64,000 nucleotides of DNA from Cacajao melanocephalus (lineage: Eukaryota > Chordata > Mammalia > Primates > Pitheciidae), in the NCBI GenBank assembly GCA_963573385.1, contig CAUYLG010022193.1, positions 62,001 to 126,000 on the forward strand. Reading direction: 5' to 3'. The position numbers and the translations under genes were made by a program. Shown here piece by piece: positions 17,640 through 29,100 of the stretch. The notes under the pieces are model-generated. The model had not been told where the DNA came from. It searched no databases and was given only the letters and a program-made list of their open reading frames with translations. Every line of letters starts with the position of its first letter. Position 1 is the stretch's first letter.

Positions 17640-17735
17640 GCTGCCGTTTACTGCCGTGTGATCTTTACCATGCTGCTCAATCTCCCTGAGTCACCGTTTC
17701 TTCATCTGTGAAGCAGTGACAACTCCTTCCACCAA
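17640..17735 (+). mobile_element. MIR, sense
   Basis: 'ctgccgtgtgatctttacc', 'ctcaatctccctgagtcaccgtttcttcatctgtgaa' region is a diverged MIR core. Confidence 0.7.
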
Positions 17736-17764
17736 AAATGCGTTAGAGGTCAGAGGTAGATTAT

Positions 17765-17872
17765 TTTATTATTTTTTCAGAGACAGGGTCTCACTATGTT
17801 GTCCAGGCTGGTCTCAATCGCTCAAGCGATCTGCCTGCCTTGGCCTTTCAGAGCGCTGGGATTACAGCTATA
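17765..17872 (-). mobile_element. Partial Alu (monomer-like), antisense
   Basis: Only about 110 bp: 'agagacagggtctcactatgttgtccaggctgg' region to 'gctgggattacag'. Either a FAM/FLAM-type monomer or a truncated AluJ. Confidence 0.8.
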
Positions 17873-18504
17873 AGGAGTAACGAGTTAGAGCTGGAGGGCT
17901 TGTGTTGGATGGAATGAAGCCGTCTTCTCCCCTCTCTGGGCATTTGGGACCAGTGTTTTCTCTCTGTGTCCTCCAAAAACCATGCCACTTTTGTGCTGGC
18001 CGCATGGAGACTATGGTTGGTAAATGCCTCTTGGCTGAATAATTAACTACGTAATGAGCATCTGTCTTTGTGTGAGTGATGAGACTATCAAAACCAAGAA
18101 GACGCAAAAGCAAGGCGAACGCATCAGCCTGTTTCACCAGCCGTGTTTTTTCCTACAATCCTTGGCCATTTTGAACTGTCTGATTCTGATCTTAACTGCA
18201 GAGTTATAAATAAAACGCGTGATTCGTACCTCTCCTACTTAGAAGAAAAATATGTGAGAAGACATACAATAAAAGGCACAGATATAATAGAGTCATTCAA
18301 ACAAAGGAGAGAAACATGATTAGACGACCGAACTAGGGGCGGCGCGAGAGATGCCCGTGCAGGCACGTCCGAGGCGGATGCATTGACCTGACTGGAGACA
18401 GCACCCTACGTTTGCAGTATTTGTCAAGATCAACCATGAGTTTTGTTCTGTTTTGGAACACGGCAGATTCCAGGTACTGTTTAGGGCACAGCTTCATCTG
18501 GCTG
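17873..18504. other. Intergenic, no recognised element
   Basis: No gene or assigned repeat; A-rich at 18235-18320. Confidence 0.5.
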
Positions 18505-18976
18505 GGGGCGGTACGGTTTGGATATTTGTCCCCTCCAAATCTCATGCCAGCTTGTGATCCCCAGGGTTGGAGGTGAAGTCTGGTGGGAGGCGTCTGGATG
18601 GAGGGGCGGATCCCTTATGGACGGCCCAGTGGACTTTGCAAGGGAGTGAGTGCATTCTCACTCTTAGCTCCCAGGAGAACTGATCGTGAAAAGGAGTCCG
18701 GCACCACCTCCCCGCTCCCTTGCTCCCTCTCCCACTCCCTGTCCCCCTCCGTCGCTCCCTCCCCCAGCCCCCCGCAACTCTGGCCCTGTGAACTCTGCAT
18801 CTCTGGCCTTCTTTCCCCTTTCTCCATGAGAGGAAGCAGCCTGAGGCCTCACCAGAAGCAGATGATGGCTCCTTGCTTTGGGTACAGCATGCCAAACTGT
18901 GAGCCACATAAGCCTTTTTCTCTCTAAATCGCTCGGCCTCAGGTGTTCCTTTATAGCAACGCAAACACACGAAGAC
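18505..18976 (+). mobile_element. MaLR LTR (MST group), sense
   Basis: 'ggtttggatatttgtcccctccaaatctcatg' region, 'gtgatccccag', 'gagtgcattctcactc', 'cctgaggcctcaccagaagcagatg', 'gtgagccacataagcc', 'ttcctttatagcaacgcaaa'. A long pyrimidine-rich (CTCCC) expansion occupies 18695-18775. Confidence 0.8.
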
Positions 18977-19780
18977 AGGTGGCCCTGGGAACAGCCCCTG
19001 AGCCTGGGTGTTTTCTCTGCTGCTGAAGTCCACTCATGGTGAAGTAAAGAGGGAGGCGGACCCTTCCTACCTCTGGGCTAGTAAGGAGCAGTCTCCTGGA
19101 GAAGGGGCACCCAAGCACCCCATTACCAACAGACAGGAGGGACCAGAGGCCCGCACACTCAGTGATGGGTGTGCCTGAGGCTGGGGGTGTCCCTTCCCAA
19201 GGAGTCCCAAAGACTCCTTTGCTGCCCGAGGAGGAAAAAGAACTATTCAGGAAGAAGGCCACTCTGGAGCCCCACGACTGGAGCTGTGGCGTCTGCTGTA
19301 GCTTCTGTGACCGTAAGGATCACACCAGACCCAGATACCTGGGCTGAGCCTCCTCGCGGCTCCTCCCTTACCTCCCTCTGCTCTGGCGGGACTTCCCTCC
19401 TGCCCTGTGGCTCTTTGAAATGCCCACCCGTCCCGGCAGGCATGACGGAGCCAAGCCGAAGTCCTCATGAGGGAACTTGGTTCCTTCCTTCTGCGGGCTC
19501 ATCTGATTAGTGGGATGTGACAGTGATCGCAAGGATGCTTCCTGTTTCTAGAGGTCTTCGCCTTTTTCACACCGCTGCCTCATCAGCTTCCTCCTTCAAG
19601 GCTTAAAATAAAGGACTGCGTGCCCTAGCTGCTGATTGTGTGGTCGAGGAAACGGAGCCAGGCACACAGTCACGCTGGGGCTGGTGGGTGACTGGAGCCC
19701 AGAACCCACGTGACTCAGGGAGAGGCTCCAGGCAGGGGGTCCGACCAGCAGAAGCCGGCTATGTTGTGAGCGGTGGCTCA
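18977..19780. other. Intergenic, no recognised gene
   Basis: Moderately GC-rich with several overlapping chance frames and no recognisable domain. Confidence 0.45.
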
Positions 19781-19782
19781 GC

Positions 19783-19860
19783 ATGGCTGGCTGTGGCCCT
19801 GTGACCTTGAATGAGTCACTCTTCATCTCTAGACTCAGCATCTTCCTCAACGAAAAGAGG
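19783..19860 (+). mobile_element. MIR fragment, sense
   Basis: 'ggctgtggccctgtgaccttgaatgagtcactc' region then 'catcttcctcaacgaaaagagg'. Confidence 0.6.
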
Positions 19861-21015
19861 GGTGGGGGGGCGGGGATGATTTCAGAGGGCCCCAAGGCTC
19901 CCCTGGGATTTTGTAGCAAGGATGGTTATGCTGCACCATCAGCTTCTAAGTCACAGGTCAGAAGGAGCCCTCTGAGCCCTCCCAGAGGCGAGCACACAGA
20001 CGCCCAGTGCTGGGAGGGCACAGCTGGGCCTGGGTGGGCCCGTCACATCCCACAGCTCCCTCTAAAGCCCTTGGTTCTGCCAGCTTAAGCAGTGTGTCAC
20101 GAGAGCCTGGTGATGCACTGGCCGTGCCTGGAGATGAGCTACCATCTGCCTTAACGAAGCTTACGGGGACTAAATGTGGCTGCTGAAATGCTGAATGCAA
20201 ATTACCTCTGATTCACATTTGAAATGGGTCCTCATGTCCCCTTTTTGCGCATAACTGTCGGGTGGCAAGATCTGGAATGTTTTTTCTGGAGTTTGACGCT
20301 TAAGGGGTTCGACTCTGGGGCTCTGCCCACATCCCACCGTTCACAGCTTTTGCTTTAGTCTACACCATGACTGGTCCAATGAAGGGGTCAGTCCTCAATG
20401 ACCGAACGTCCTCTGGGACCCGGGAGTGAGCGCTGCACAGGCGTGGTCTGCCCAGTGTCAGACATGGACAGAGGCTGCTCTCACACAGCAGGGTTTCCGT
20501 GGGACCTGCACCCGCGAGCCAGGGTGCTTCTCCCGCAGGCCCTCAAAACGTGCTGAGGCCCGTGGTGTGTGCTGAGGTCTGACGTCTGAGACGAGTTGGA
20601 TCCAAAAATAAACAATCAAGTCAGTCTTGAAAAGTTCTAACAGAAACAAACCTCAAACCTCTCGGCAAACAATACGAGGAGTCGTTGCCTAAAAGCCTCT
20701 TATGGAGCAAGGCAAGATAGGAAAATAAATGGGGCAAGGCAATGTATAATTCAGCATAAGCTGAGGGGTGTGGCAAGGGCCTGTGAAAGTGCCTGGCACA
20801 CAGAGGGGCAGAGTGGGGGGGCAGAGGAGGGGGAGGGCAGAGGAGCAGGGTGGGCGGAGGAGCAGGGAGGGCTTGAGCCCTTGTGGGGTCTCCCAGGTAG
20901 GGCCTGGAAGGAGACAGGTGCCAGGTGGTGCAGGAGAGAAGAGAGGGTATTCTAGGCAGGAGGAGGCCCTGACACAAAGGCACAGAGGGCAGCTCAGAAA
21001 GGCCTGGGTAAGGAA
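19861..21015. other. Intergenic, with purine-rich tract
   Basis: 20810-20870 is a GGGAGGAG-type tract; around 20930-21000 the text resembles an old L2/MIR but is not assigned. No gene. Confidence 0.45.
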
Positions 21016-21016
21016 G

Positions 21017-21383
21017 CACTGCAAACCACGTGACTTAAAACCACAGAACTTTTCTCACAGTTCTGGAGGCCAAGGCTGAAGCTAAGGTATGGGCTGGCCG
21101 CGCTCCCTCTGAAGGCTCCAAGGCCCAATGAGAGGTTATCCCCCACCTCCTCCAGCTCCTGGGGCTGCGGGTAGCTTCTCCCTGTGGCTTTGTGTCTGTG
21201 TCTCTGTTCTTTCTTCCTCTAAGGACACCAGACGCATTGGATTTGAGCTCACCTTCATCAGGTGTGACCTCCTCTTACATGATCACGTCTCCAAGACCTT
21301 ATTCCAAATAAGGTCACATTCGCAGGTACTGGGGGTAGGGCTTCAACATGCCTTTTTAAGGGACACAGTTTAGCCCATAACAT
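21017..21383 (-). mobile_element. MLT1 LTR (MaLR), antisense
   Basis: 'gacttaaaaccacagaactt', 'cacagttctggaggcc', 'cgctccctctgaaggctc', 'aaggacaccag', 'ccaaataaggtcacattcgcaggtac', 'cttcaacatgcctttt' and 'ggacacagtttagccc'. Nearly complete. Confidence 0.88.
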
Positions 21384-22249
<866 letters not shown>

Positions 22250-22855
22250 CTTCATGGGCATTTCTTCCATTAAATCTCTTGCACATCTGATCCCATCTTA
22301 GCATGGCATCGTGACTGTTCAGAGAGAGCAGAAAACAGGGAGGCTGTGAAGTTGTCTGTTTGTATTGAGAGAAAGCTGAGCTGAGCAATCCCTGTGATAC
22401 TAGGATTTCAGTCTGAAGCAGATCCAGTTTTTCATTGAGAAGCGTCAGTTAAAGTAAAATCCATGACTGGAGAGAGGTGGATGGAGACGCTCACTTTGAC
22501 CTGCTGCAGAAATTTCAATTCAATCGTCTACGTGCCAGTTCCGTACTGGTGGTTTTGCTAAGCTCCTTCGCAAATATTCCACCACAAGTTTACTGAAATG
22601 GACGTTTTTGCTATTTTTCATTTTACAAACTGGTCCTACATTTTTTTAAAAAAAGAAGTTTTTAAATATTTTGAGCACTGGGAAAATCATTAGAGTACAG
22701 GTGGATCTTCCCAATGGAAGATTATAATGCTGTTGTTTGTATTCTGTGACATTCTCTCCCTTGCTCTCAATAAAAGTAAAATGGTAGATGTGAACACAGG
22801 GCAGGATACTTTGCAATCTCATGTAGCCCTAGGATCAACCATTCTGTGAATCTGT
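22250..22855. other. Intergenic, no recognised element
   Basis: AT-rich from 22500. No gene or assigned repeat. Confidence 0.5.
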
Positions 22856-23153
22856 TTTTCTTGTTTGTTTTTGAGCTGGAGTCTTGCTCTATTGCCCAGG
22901 CTGGAATGTAGCGGCACAATTTCAGCTCACTGCAACCTCTGCCTCTCAGATTCAATCGATTCTCCTTCCTCAGCCTCCTGAGTAGCTGGGATCACAGGCA
23001 CCCACCACCATGCCTGGCTAATTATTGTATTTTTGGTAGAAATGGGCTTTCCCCATGTTGGCCAGCCTGGTCTCGAACTCCTGACCGCAAATAATCCGCC
23101 TGCCTCATCCTCCCAAAGTGTTAGAATTACAAGCATGAGCTACTGCACCTGGC
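22856..23153 (-). mobile_element. Alu, antisense
   Basis: Complete; target duplication CATTCTGTGAATCTG / CATTTTGTGAATCTG. Confidence 0.96.
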
Positions 23154-23678
23154 CCATTTTGTGAATCTGAATTTTAAAATGGAAAGAGATACTAAGGTCA
23201 AAAAAATGAGGAAGAGGTAAGAGTACACCAAAAGGAAAGTAGATTTTTTCCCCTCCCTCCTCAGCCCATCCCCTCAGCCCAGAGTTATCTGGTTACAGTG
23301 CTGTGGGAATTTAACCATAAATAAATTGAACCTGAATTATGCCTGTCAAAGTAAGTGACCAACATCAGCTGATGGTTCTGAGTCTTGGCTTCGGCAGTCA
23401 CTATTTTTTTTTCTTGCTCAAGTAACTTGAAAAATTACTAATGGACATTGCTAATCCCAGTCATTAGTACTAGCTTTAGTCAGCCTCTCTTCAATTAAAA
23501 AGGGAAAAGTTCTTTTCCTATAGCAGAAGATTAATGCACTCAAGTTAATACAGTTATTTGTCTAAATCCCTGGAGTAACAAGAAGAGCCAGTGCCTCTGC
23601 TTTACTTGAGGCTGGAAATGACCCTGGTATCCCACAAGCACCATTTAGAATCAGAAGGCCACCCACCCAAAGACTCGG
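23154..23678. other. Intergenic, no recognised element
   Basis: No gene or assigned repeat. Confidence 0.5.
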
Positions 23679-23679
23679 T

Positions 23680-23967
23680 TTTTTTTTGAGATGGAGTCTC
23701 CCTCTGTTGCCCAGGCTGGAGTACAGTGGTGCAATCTCAGCTCACTGCAACGTCTCTCTTCCCGGTTCAAGCCATTCTCCTGTCTCAACCTCCTGAGTAG
23801 CTGGGACTACAAGCACGTGCCATCACGCCCAGCTAATTTTTGTATTTTTAGTAGAGACGGGGTTTCACTATGTTGGCCAGGATGGTCTCGATCTCCTGAC
23901 CTCATGATCCACCCGCCTCAGTTTCCCCAAAGTGCTGGGATACAGGTGTGAGCCACCACGCCTGGCA
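23680..23967 (-). mobile_element. Alu, antisense
   Basis: Complete; target duplication AAGACTCGG / AAGACTTGG. Confidence 0.96.
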
Positions 23968-25704
23968 AGACTTGGGGTTTTGTGAACCACCAAGTTTTCC
24001 ATCCCCACAGACACCCAGCATGGGCTTTATGACAAAATCAAAGTCTTTCCCTGTTCAACTCTGCTCCCACCCTGATGCTGCCCAGGGGATCACCGGTCAG
24101 GGGTGCAGGTCTGACCACTGCGAAGGAAGTGGGAGCTGTGGGGCAGAGGAGAGGCCGCAGCAGCTCAGTAACAGGTACTAGCGTTAGTTATAACTCTGCT
24201 GGCACAACACATCTTTCCTTCTTTGCTTCTCTCCTCCCTGCCACATTTCTTTACCTCCTCCACTTGTTCTAGAAAGAATAAGCTACAAATGAACAAAAAT
24301 GACAACATGATTAAATTAATTAAAAGTAAGCAGTGTATTCGTTAGCACTCTTGCATTGCAAGAGACAGGAATCCCACGCTATCTTAAGAAAATATGGGCA
24401 TGTTCTTGGCTCACAGGGAAAAGCAGAGGAGAGGCCGGTCTTAGGGACAGCAGGAACCCAGGCCTTGCTGTTCCTCCCATCTCTGAGTGCCGTACCCAGG
24501 CTCCCAGTCTGGCTGTCCCTGGAGCAGGGGTAGTGCCAGGCTGAAGTCCTACCGCCTCGAGACAAGAATGGAAAGGGCTCTGTCAGCGCCAGTTAGAGTC
24601 CCAGGGAAGGCTCTGATGGGCCACCAAGGACCAAGCCTCCCAAATGGAGGTGATTATGGTAGGCTGAGCCAGGACCAGGGAGGCAGAATACTGGCATCCT
24701 CCACCAGACCTAAATATTGTGCAGGGAGAGGTCACTTCCCCCAAAAGGAAGATAGAGCAATTAGTGTATGCCAGCTGTGTGCACACACCGAGCCAGGAGC
24801 ATGCGCTTGGGTGGGCCACCTCGGATGATTTATGTTCCTGTCAGCTCTAGAACTCACAAGATACAGGGAGTTCAGGAGAAAGACAACTCTTCTTGGTTTT
24901 AAGACCCAGCAGGAATTTCTCTCTAGAGACCTTAGCATATGTCATTTTTTTTGTTTCAAACTATCAAATCCCCAAGTTGGCTAGCAACCATGGTGCCTTG
25001 GCCGCTGTAACAAAATGGAGTCCTCTCCAAGAGTTCCAGGTGGAAGCCGCGCCCTCCATGGTGGTCTCCTGACCTTTTCCTTGAAGCCCTGACAGCCCTG
25101 TGTCCCCTCTCCCTGCAGAGTCCCCTGTGCAAAGCCCAGCCCTGCTAAGGCTCGCTCTTCTCAAATCCCACCTGATCCCTCTTCTGACTGAATAAAAATC
25201 CCTTTTTTCTGCCTGGCCCTGAAGTAGATCGTGTCTACGGGCCTCAAGCTTGTTCCGTCATTCAGTTATCCGAAAGTCACTGGAGAAAAACCCATATAAA
25301 ATCACCAGTTCCTATAGCAACCGTTACACCTCACATGGCGTAGTCTCTCTTCAGCAAAGATCTGAAGATGTTTGCAGACATGTAAATAATAGTCCAGAAA
25401 ACAGCGGATACCACCTACATAAAATGGAAAGGGGAAGTAGGCTGGCATCCCATCTCCACATTTCCTCCCGGGGAGAAGGAGCTTGGCCCATGTGGTGTGG
25501 CGGGAGGCAGTCATGCTCTGCTGCCCAGGGCCTCTGTGGTGAAGGGCATTCTCCATGGCATCCCGGACAGCCACATTTCTGGTGGGTGACAGCAGGGTTG
25601 CCCAGCACGGTGCCTTCAATTCTCTAGCAGGAAAGACAGATGCAGTGTGTGTGGCTGCTTTGTTTCTGGTTCCCAGAATACTTTCCAGGAGAAGGATCAG
25701 AGGA
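23968..25704. other. Intergenic, no recognised gene
   Basis: Largest upstream stretch without an assigned repeat besides 29.1-32.0 kb. 24330-24700 looks like an old interspersed repeat that I cannot name. 25000-25230 is pyrimidine-rich and contains GAATAAAAATCCC, reminiscent of an LTR poly(A) region; not assigned. Confidence 0.4.
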
Positions 25705-26160
25705 AGGGCGAGGGCAGTGGATCTCAAACTATATGCACACATGTATGCACACACACACTCTTACATATGCACACATGTGTGCACACACACTCTTACACAT
25801 GAACACACGTGCACACACTCTTACACACGCACACACTCACATGTACACACACTGTTACACATGCACACATGTGTGCACATACATACTCTTACACATGCAC
25901 ACATGTGTGCACGCACATACTCTTACACATGCACACATGCATGTGCACTCACACACATGCTTACACATGCATATACACATATGCTTACACATGCACACAC
26001 ATGAATATACACACAAGCACACACACATGCACACACACACGCATGCATGCACACACATACCCTACCCCAAATTGCCCAACCACAGCCTGGGGAAAGAGCC
26101 CAGGCACCCCCTGGGCCCTATGAAGCAGGGCCTGAGGGCTACTCTGAGAAACACTGCTCC
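25705..26160. repeat. CA-rich imperfect minisatellite, probably grown inside a MER5-type DNA transposon relic
   Basis: 25735-26060 consists of units such as 'cactcttacacatgcacacatgtgtgcaca' in part copies of about 30 bp, then looser CA/TGCA repeats. It is flanked by 'cagtggatctcaaact' (25709) and 'ctgagaaacactg' (26142), which resemble the two ends of a MER5 hAT element. Frames on both strands through it encode only His/Thr or Cys/Val-rich repeats. Confidence 0.8.
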
Positions 26161-26361
26161 TAGCTCCAAGGCACCAGGCCACCGGCCGCCCTGGACCCAC
26201 ATGTAACAGCCTTCTAGGAAACACATTCTCCTCTTCTAGAAAATTCCTCTCCTCTGGGAGCCAGGTGTATTAGCTTCAGAGGGCAACAGGGCCTATGCCC
26301 AGGAAATTGTGGACTTTTTGCAATTTTCGAGAAGACTCTGGAAAGCAAACCACACTGACTA

Positions 26362-26375
26362 TAAGAGAGAGAAAC

Positions 26376-26407
<32 letters not shown>

Positions 26408-26416
26408 GAGAGAGAT
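26362..26416 (+). repeat. (GA)n microsatellite
   Basis: GAGAGA runs with a few AC interruptions, directly before an old interspersed repeat. Confidence 0.9.
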
Positions 26417-26860
26417 TGATAAAACTGATTCACTTTAAGGAATTAGCTTGTGATTTTGGGGCTGCAAGCCTGAAATCTGCAGGACTGGCCAGCAGGCTGG
26501 AAATTCAGGTGTGAGCTGAGGTTGTAGCTTTGAGTCAGAGGCATCTGGAGGCAGAATTCCTTTTTCCCTGGGGCATCTGAGTTATTTCTCCCATGGCCTC
26601 CAGCTGATTGGATGTGGCCTACCCTGCTATGTAGGATGGAGGGTGATCTGCTTTCAGTCCAAGGAGTTAAATGTTAATCTCATCTAAAAAATACCTGGCA
26701 TCAATAAATAGGGCAGAAATTACTGTGGAAGTCTATCTTCTCCTCCATTGCTTCTGACCAGTGTTTGACCGAACAGCTGGGCGCTGCAGCCTGGCCAAGG
26801 TGACATTTAATGTCAGCCACGACAGAGCCCATTAAATCAGCATGTGGGGCTCCGTGCAGA
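26417..26860. mobile_element. Old interspersed repeat, family not named
   Basis: Follows a common human repeat: 'ttaaggaattagcttg', 'ctgcaagcctgaaatctgcagg', 'gattggatg..gcc', 'aatgttaatctcatctaaaaaatacc', 'ttgacc..acagctgggc'. The GA microsatellite lies at its A/T-rich end, as is usual for this family. Confidence 0.5.
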
Positions 26861-27694
26861 GCCACGACAGCCCGGCTCTGCCCCGACACTGATGGCCGTT
26901 AGCCTGGTGATCTCCGACACGGCTCCTGTGTAAGACACTCAGCCTTGTCAAACCTTGTATTTGTGTGTGGCGGGGTAGGGGTGGGAGTATAATTCCTTCT
27001 GTAAGAATGAAATGAGATATCCATGAACACACCGTGAAATGGAAAATACGCCACGTCTCTGTTTCTCACTGTGGTGGGAGTGGGTTCAGCAGGTATTTTC
27101 CTGTCTGTGTGTCCACTGCATCATCATTCCCAAGCTCCTGCAGTGGAAGAGTCCTATTGATCTGCCATCAGCAGGACGGGCATTTGATGGCTCAATCAGT
27201 GAAGATGGGTTTCTGGTGACTCATCGCAACAAAGCAGCTCTCCATAAAAGGGTAGACACAATCTTCCAGACTTACTGCTGAGTAAGAAGGAAAGGTAGGG
27301 AACGTTGTCAACAGCAGGCCTCCTCTGTGGGGGGAGAATGACTGCTGATACCCCACCCTCCCACTCCCCTCCAGAGTCCATCTCACCTTTTCTGTCTCTT
27401 CAGACCTCCCATCTGCTGGTGGCACTGCCTCTTAGAAGGAAAGCAGAGGCGCTCAGGAAAGAGCTTCACAAACTCCCTGACTGACTGTGTTTCCCCAGCT
27501 GCATTCCATGGAGTCTCTCCCTGTCAGCTGGGTGAGCTTTCCCACCTCTCACCTGTTGGCGGCCAGCCCCGCCGCTGGTCCAGCTCATCTCTCTTGTCTG
27601 TGGGGTTTTCCCTTCTCTTTCCTGCACCATCCGCACGACTCCCTCCTCTGACTGTTACAGGATTATTAGCACATGAACATGTGCTAATATCCCC
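26861..27694. other. Intergenic, no recognised gene
   Basis: No gene or assigned repeat. Confidence 0.5.
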
Positions 27695-27696
27695 AT

Positions 27697-27991
<295 letters not shown>

Positions 27992-28024
27992 TAAAAAAAA
28001 AAAAGAAAAGAAAAACCCTCTCGA

Positions 28025-29100
28025 CCCACATTTTTCCCTGCTCACCACCTCATTTCTCTGCTCCCCCATATAGCCAAGTTCCTAGAAATAGTTCTCTGCT
28101 GTTCACCGCGTCCTTTCCTCTCCGTGTCCCGCGCCACTCCCAGCAGGCTACAGCTCTCACTCTCCTCTGCTCCTGCAAGCTAACCAGCGGCCTCCCGGTC
28201 AGTCGCCAAATGCCACTGTCAACTCTGCGTCCTCTTCTAACTCACTGCCTCTTCTCTCCCTTGCGCTCCGCGGGCCACTCTCTCCCCATCCCCTGATGAC
28301 TGCCTGGCTGCTCTTTCCTGGCTCCTTTGCTGGCTCTTTCCTATCTCCCCAGCCTCCAGCCGTTGGAGGCTGTGAGGTACAGTCCCAACTTCGCTAGCTA
28401 CACTCTCGCCCTAGACCACCTCTTCCCACCTCCTGGCTTTAAATCCCATCTCTTGTGGGATGACTTTCAAATGAGCGTCTCCACTACCCTGACCCCCATC
28501 CCTCTGAAATCTGCACTTAGGTGTTCGATGTATGTCTGAAGTTTACTGTATCCAAAAGCAATGATTTCTCCAGCCCCTCCCTGCTCCTCCTGTCCCAGTA
28601 AACGGGATAATTGCAGGTGCTCCCATGCCGCCCTTTCTTCCTCCCTGACCCCACATCCAATCTACCAGCAAATTCTGGGGATTCTGTCTTCAAAACATAT
28701 CCAGAAACAACAACTGCTTCTCGCCACTGCTCCTCTCCCAGCCTGGCCCGAGCACTGTCACCTCCTGCTTGATGACACGATGGCCTTCTCACTGTCCCCC
28801 CGTTCTTTCTCTGTCACTTGCACAACCTGTTCTCGCCACAGCGGCCAGGCTGCTCAGATCCTTTCAAAACTGGAAGCAGGTCGTGTCATTCTGCTAGTGG
28901 ATGTTCTCCGACACCGTCTCATCTCACTCAGATAAAAGCCACGGCCCTTCCTGTCCAATATGTTAAGTCCTACTGCTCTCTCTCACCAACTTCAAACACC
29001 CCAAGCTCACCCTTCCATCTCCCGGAGTCCTCTCCCCAGCTGCTCACATGGCTCCCCCCACCATACCCTTCAGACTTCGGCTCAAATGTCCAGTGACTCT
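28025..29100 (+). mobile_element. L2 LINE, sense, long ORF-derived segment
   Basis: Pyrimidine-rich sequence following the L2 reverse-transcriptase ORF end: 'cacatccaatctaccagcaaattctg' region near 28650, 'cagcggccaggctgctcagatcctttcaaaactgg' region near 28840, 'ggtcgtgtcattctgct', 'tctcactcagataaaagccacggcccttcc', 'ggctcaaatgtcc'. Frames are broken. One of the longest old repeats in the window. Confidence 0.75.

Noticed and set aside
25735..26060. CRISPR-like array of about 30-bp repeats
   Set aside because: The units are contiguous CA-rich variants without unique spacers, in a vertebrate genome; it is a minisatellite.
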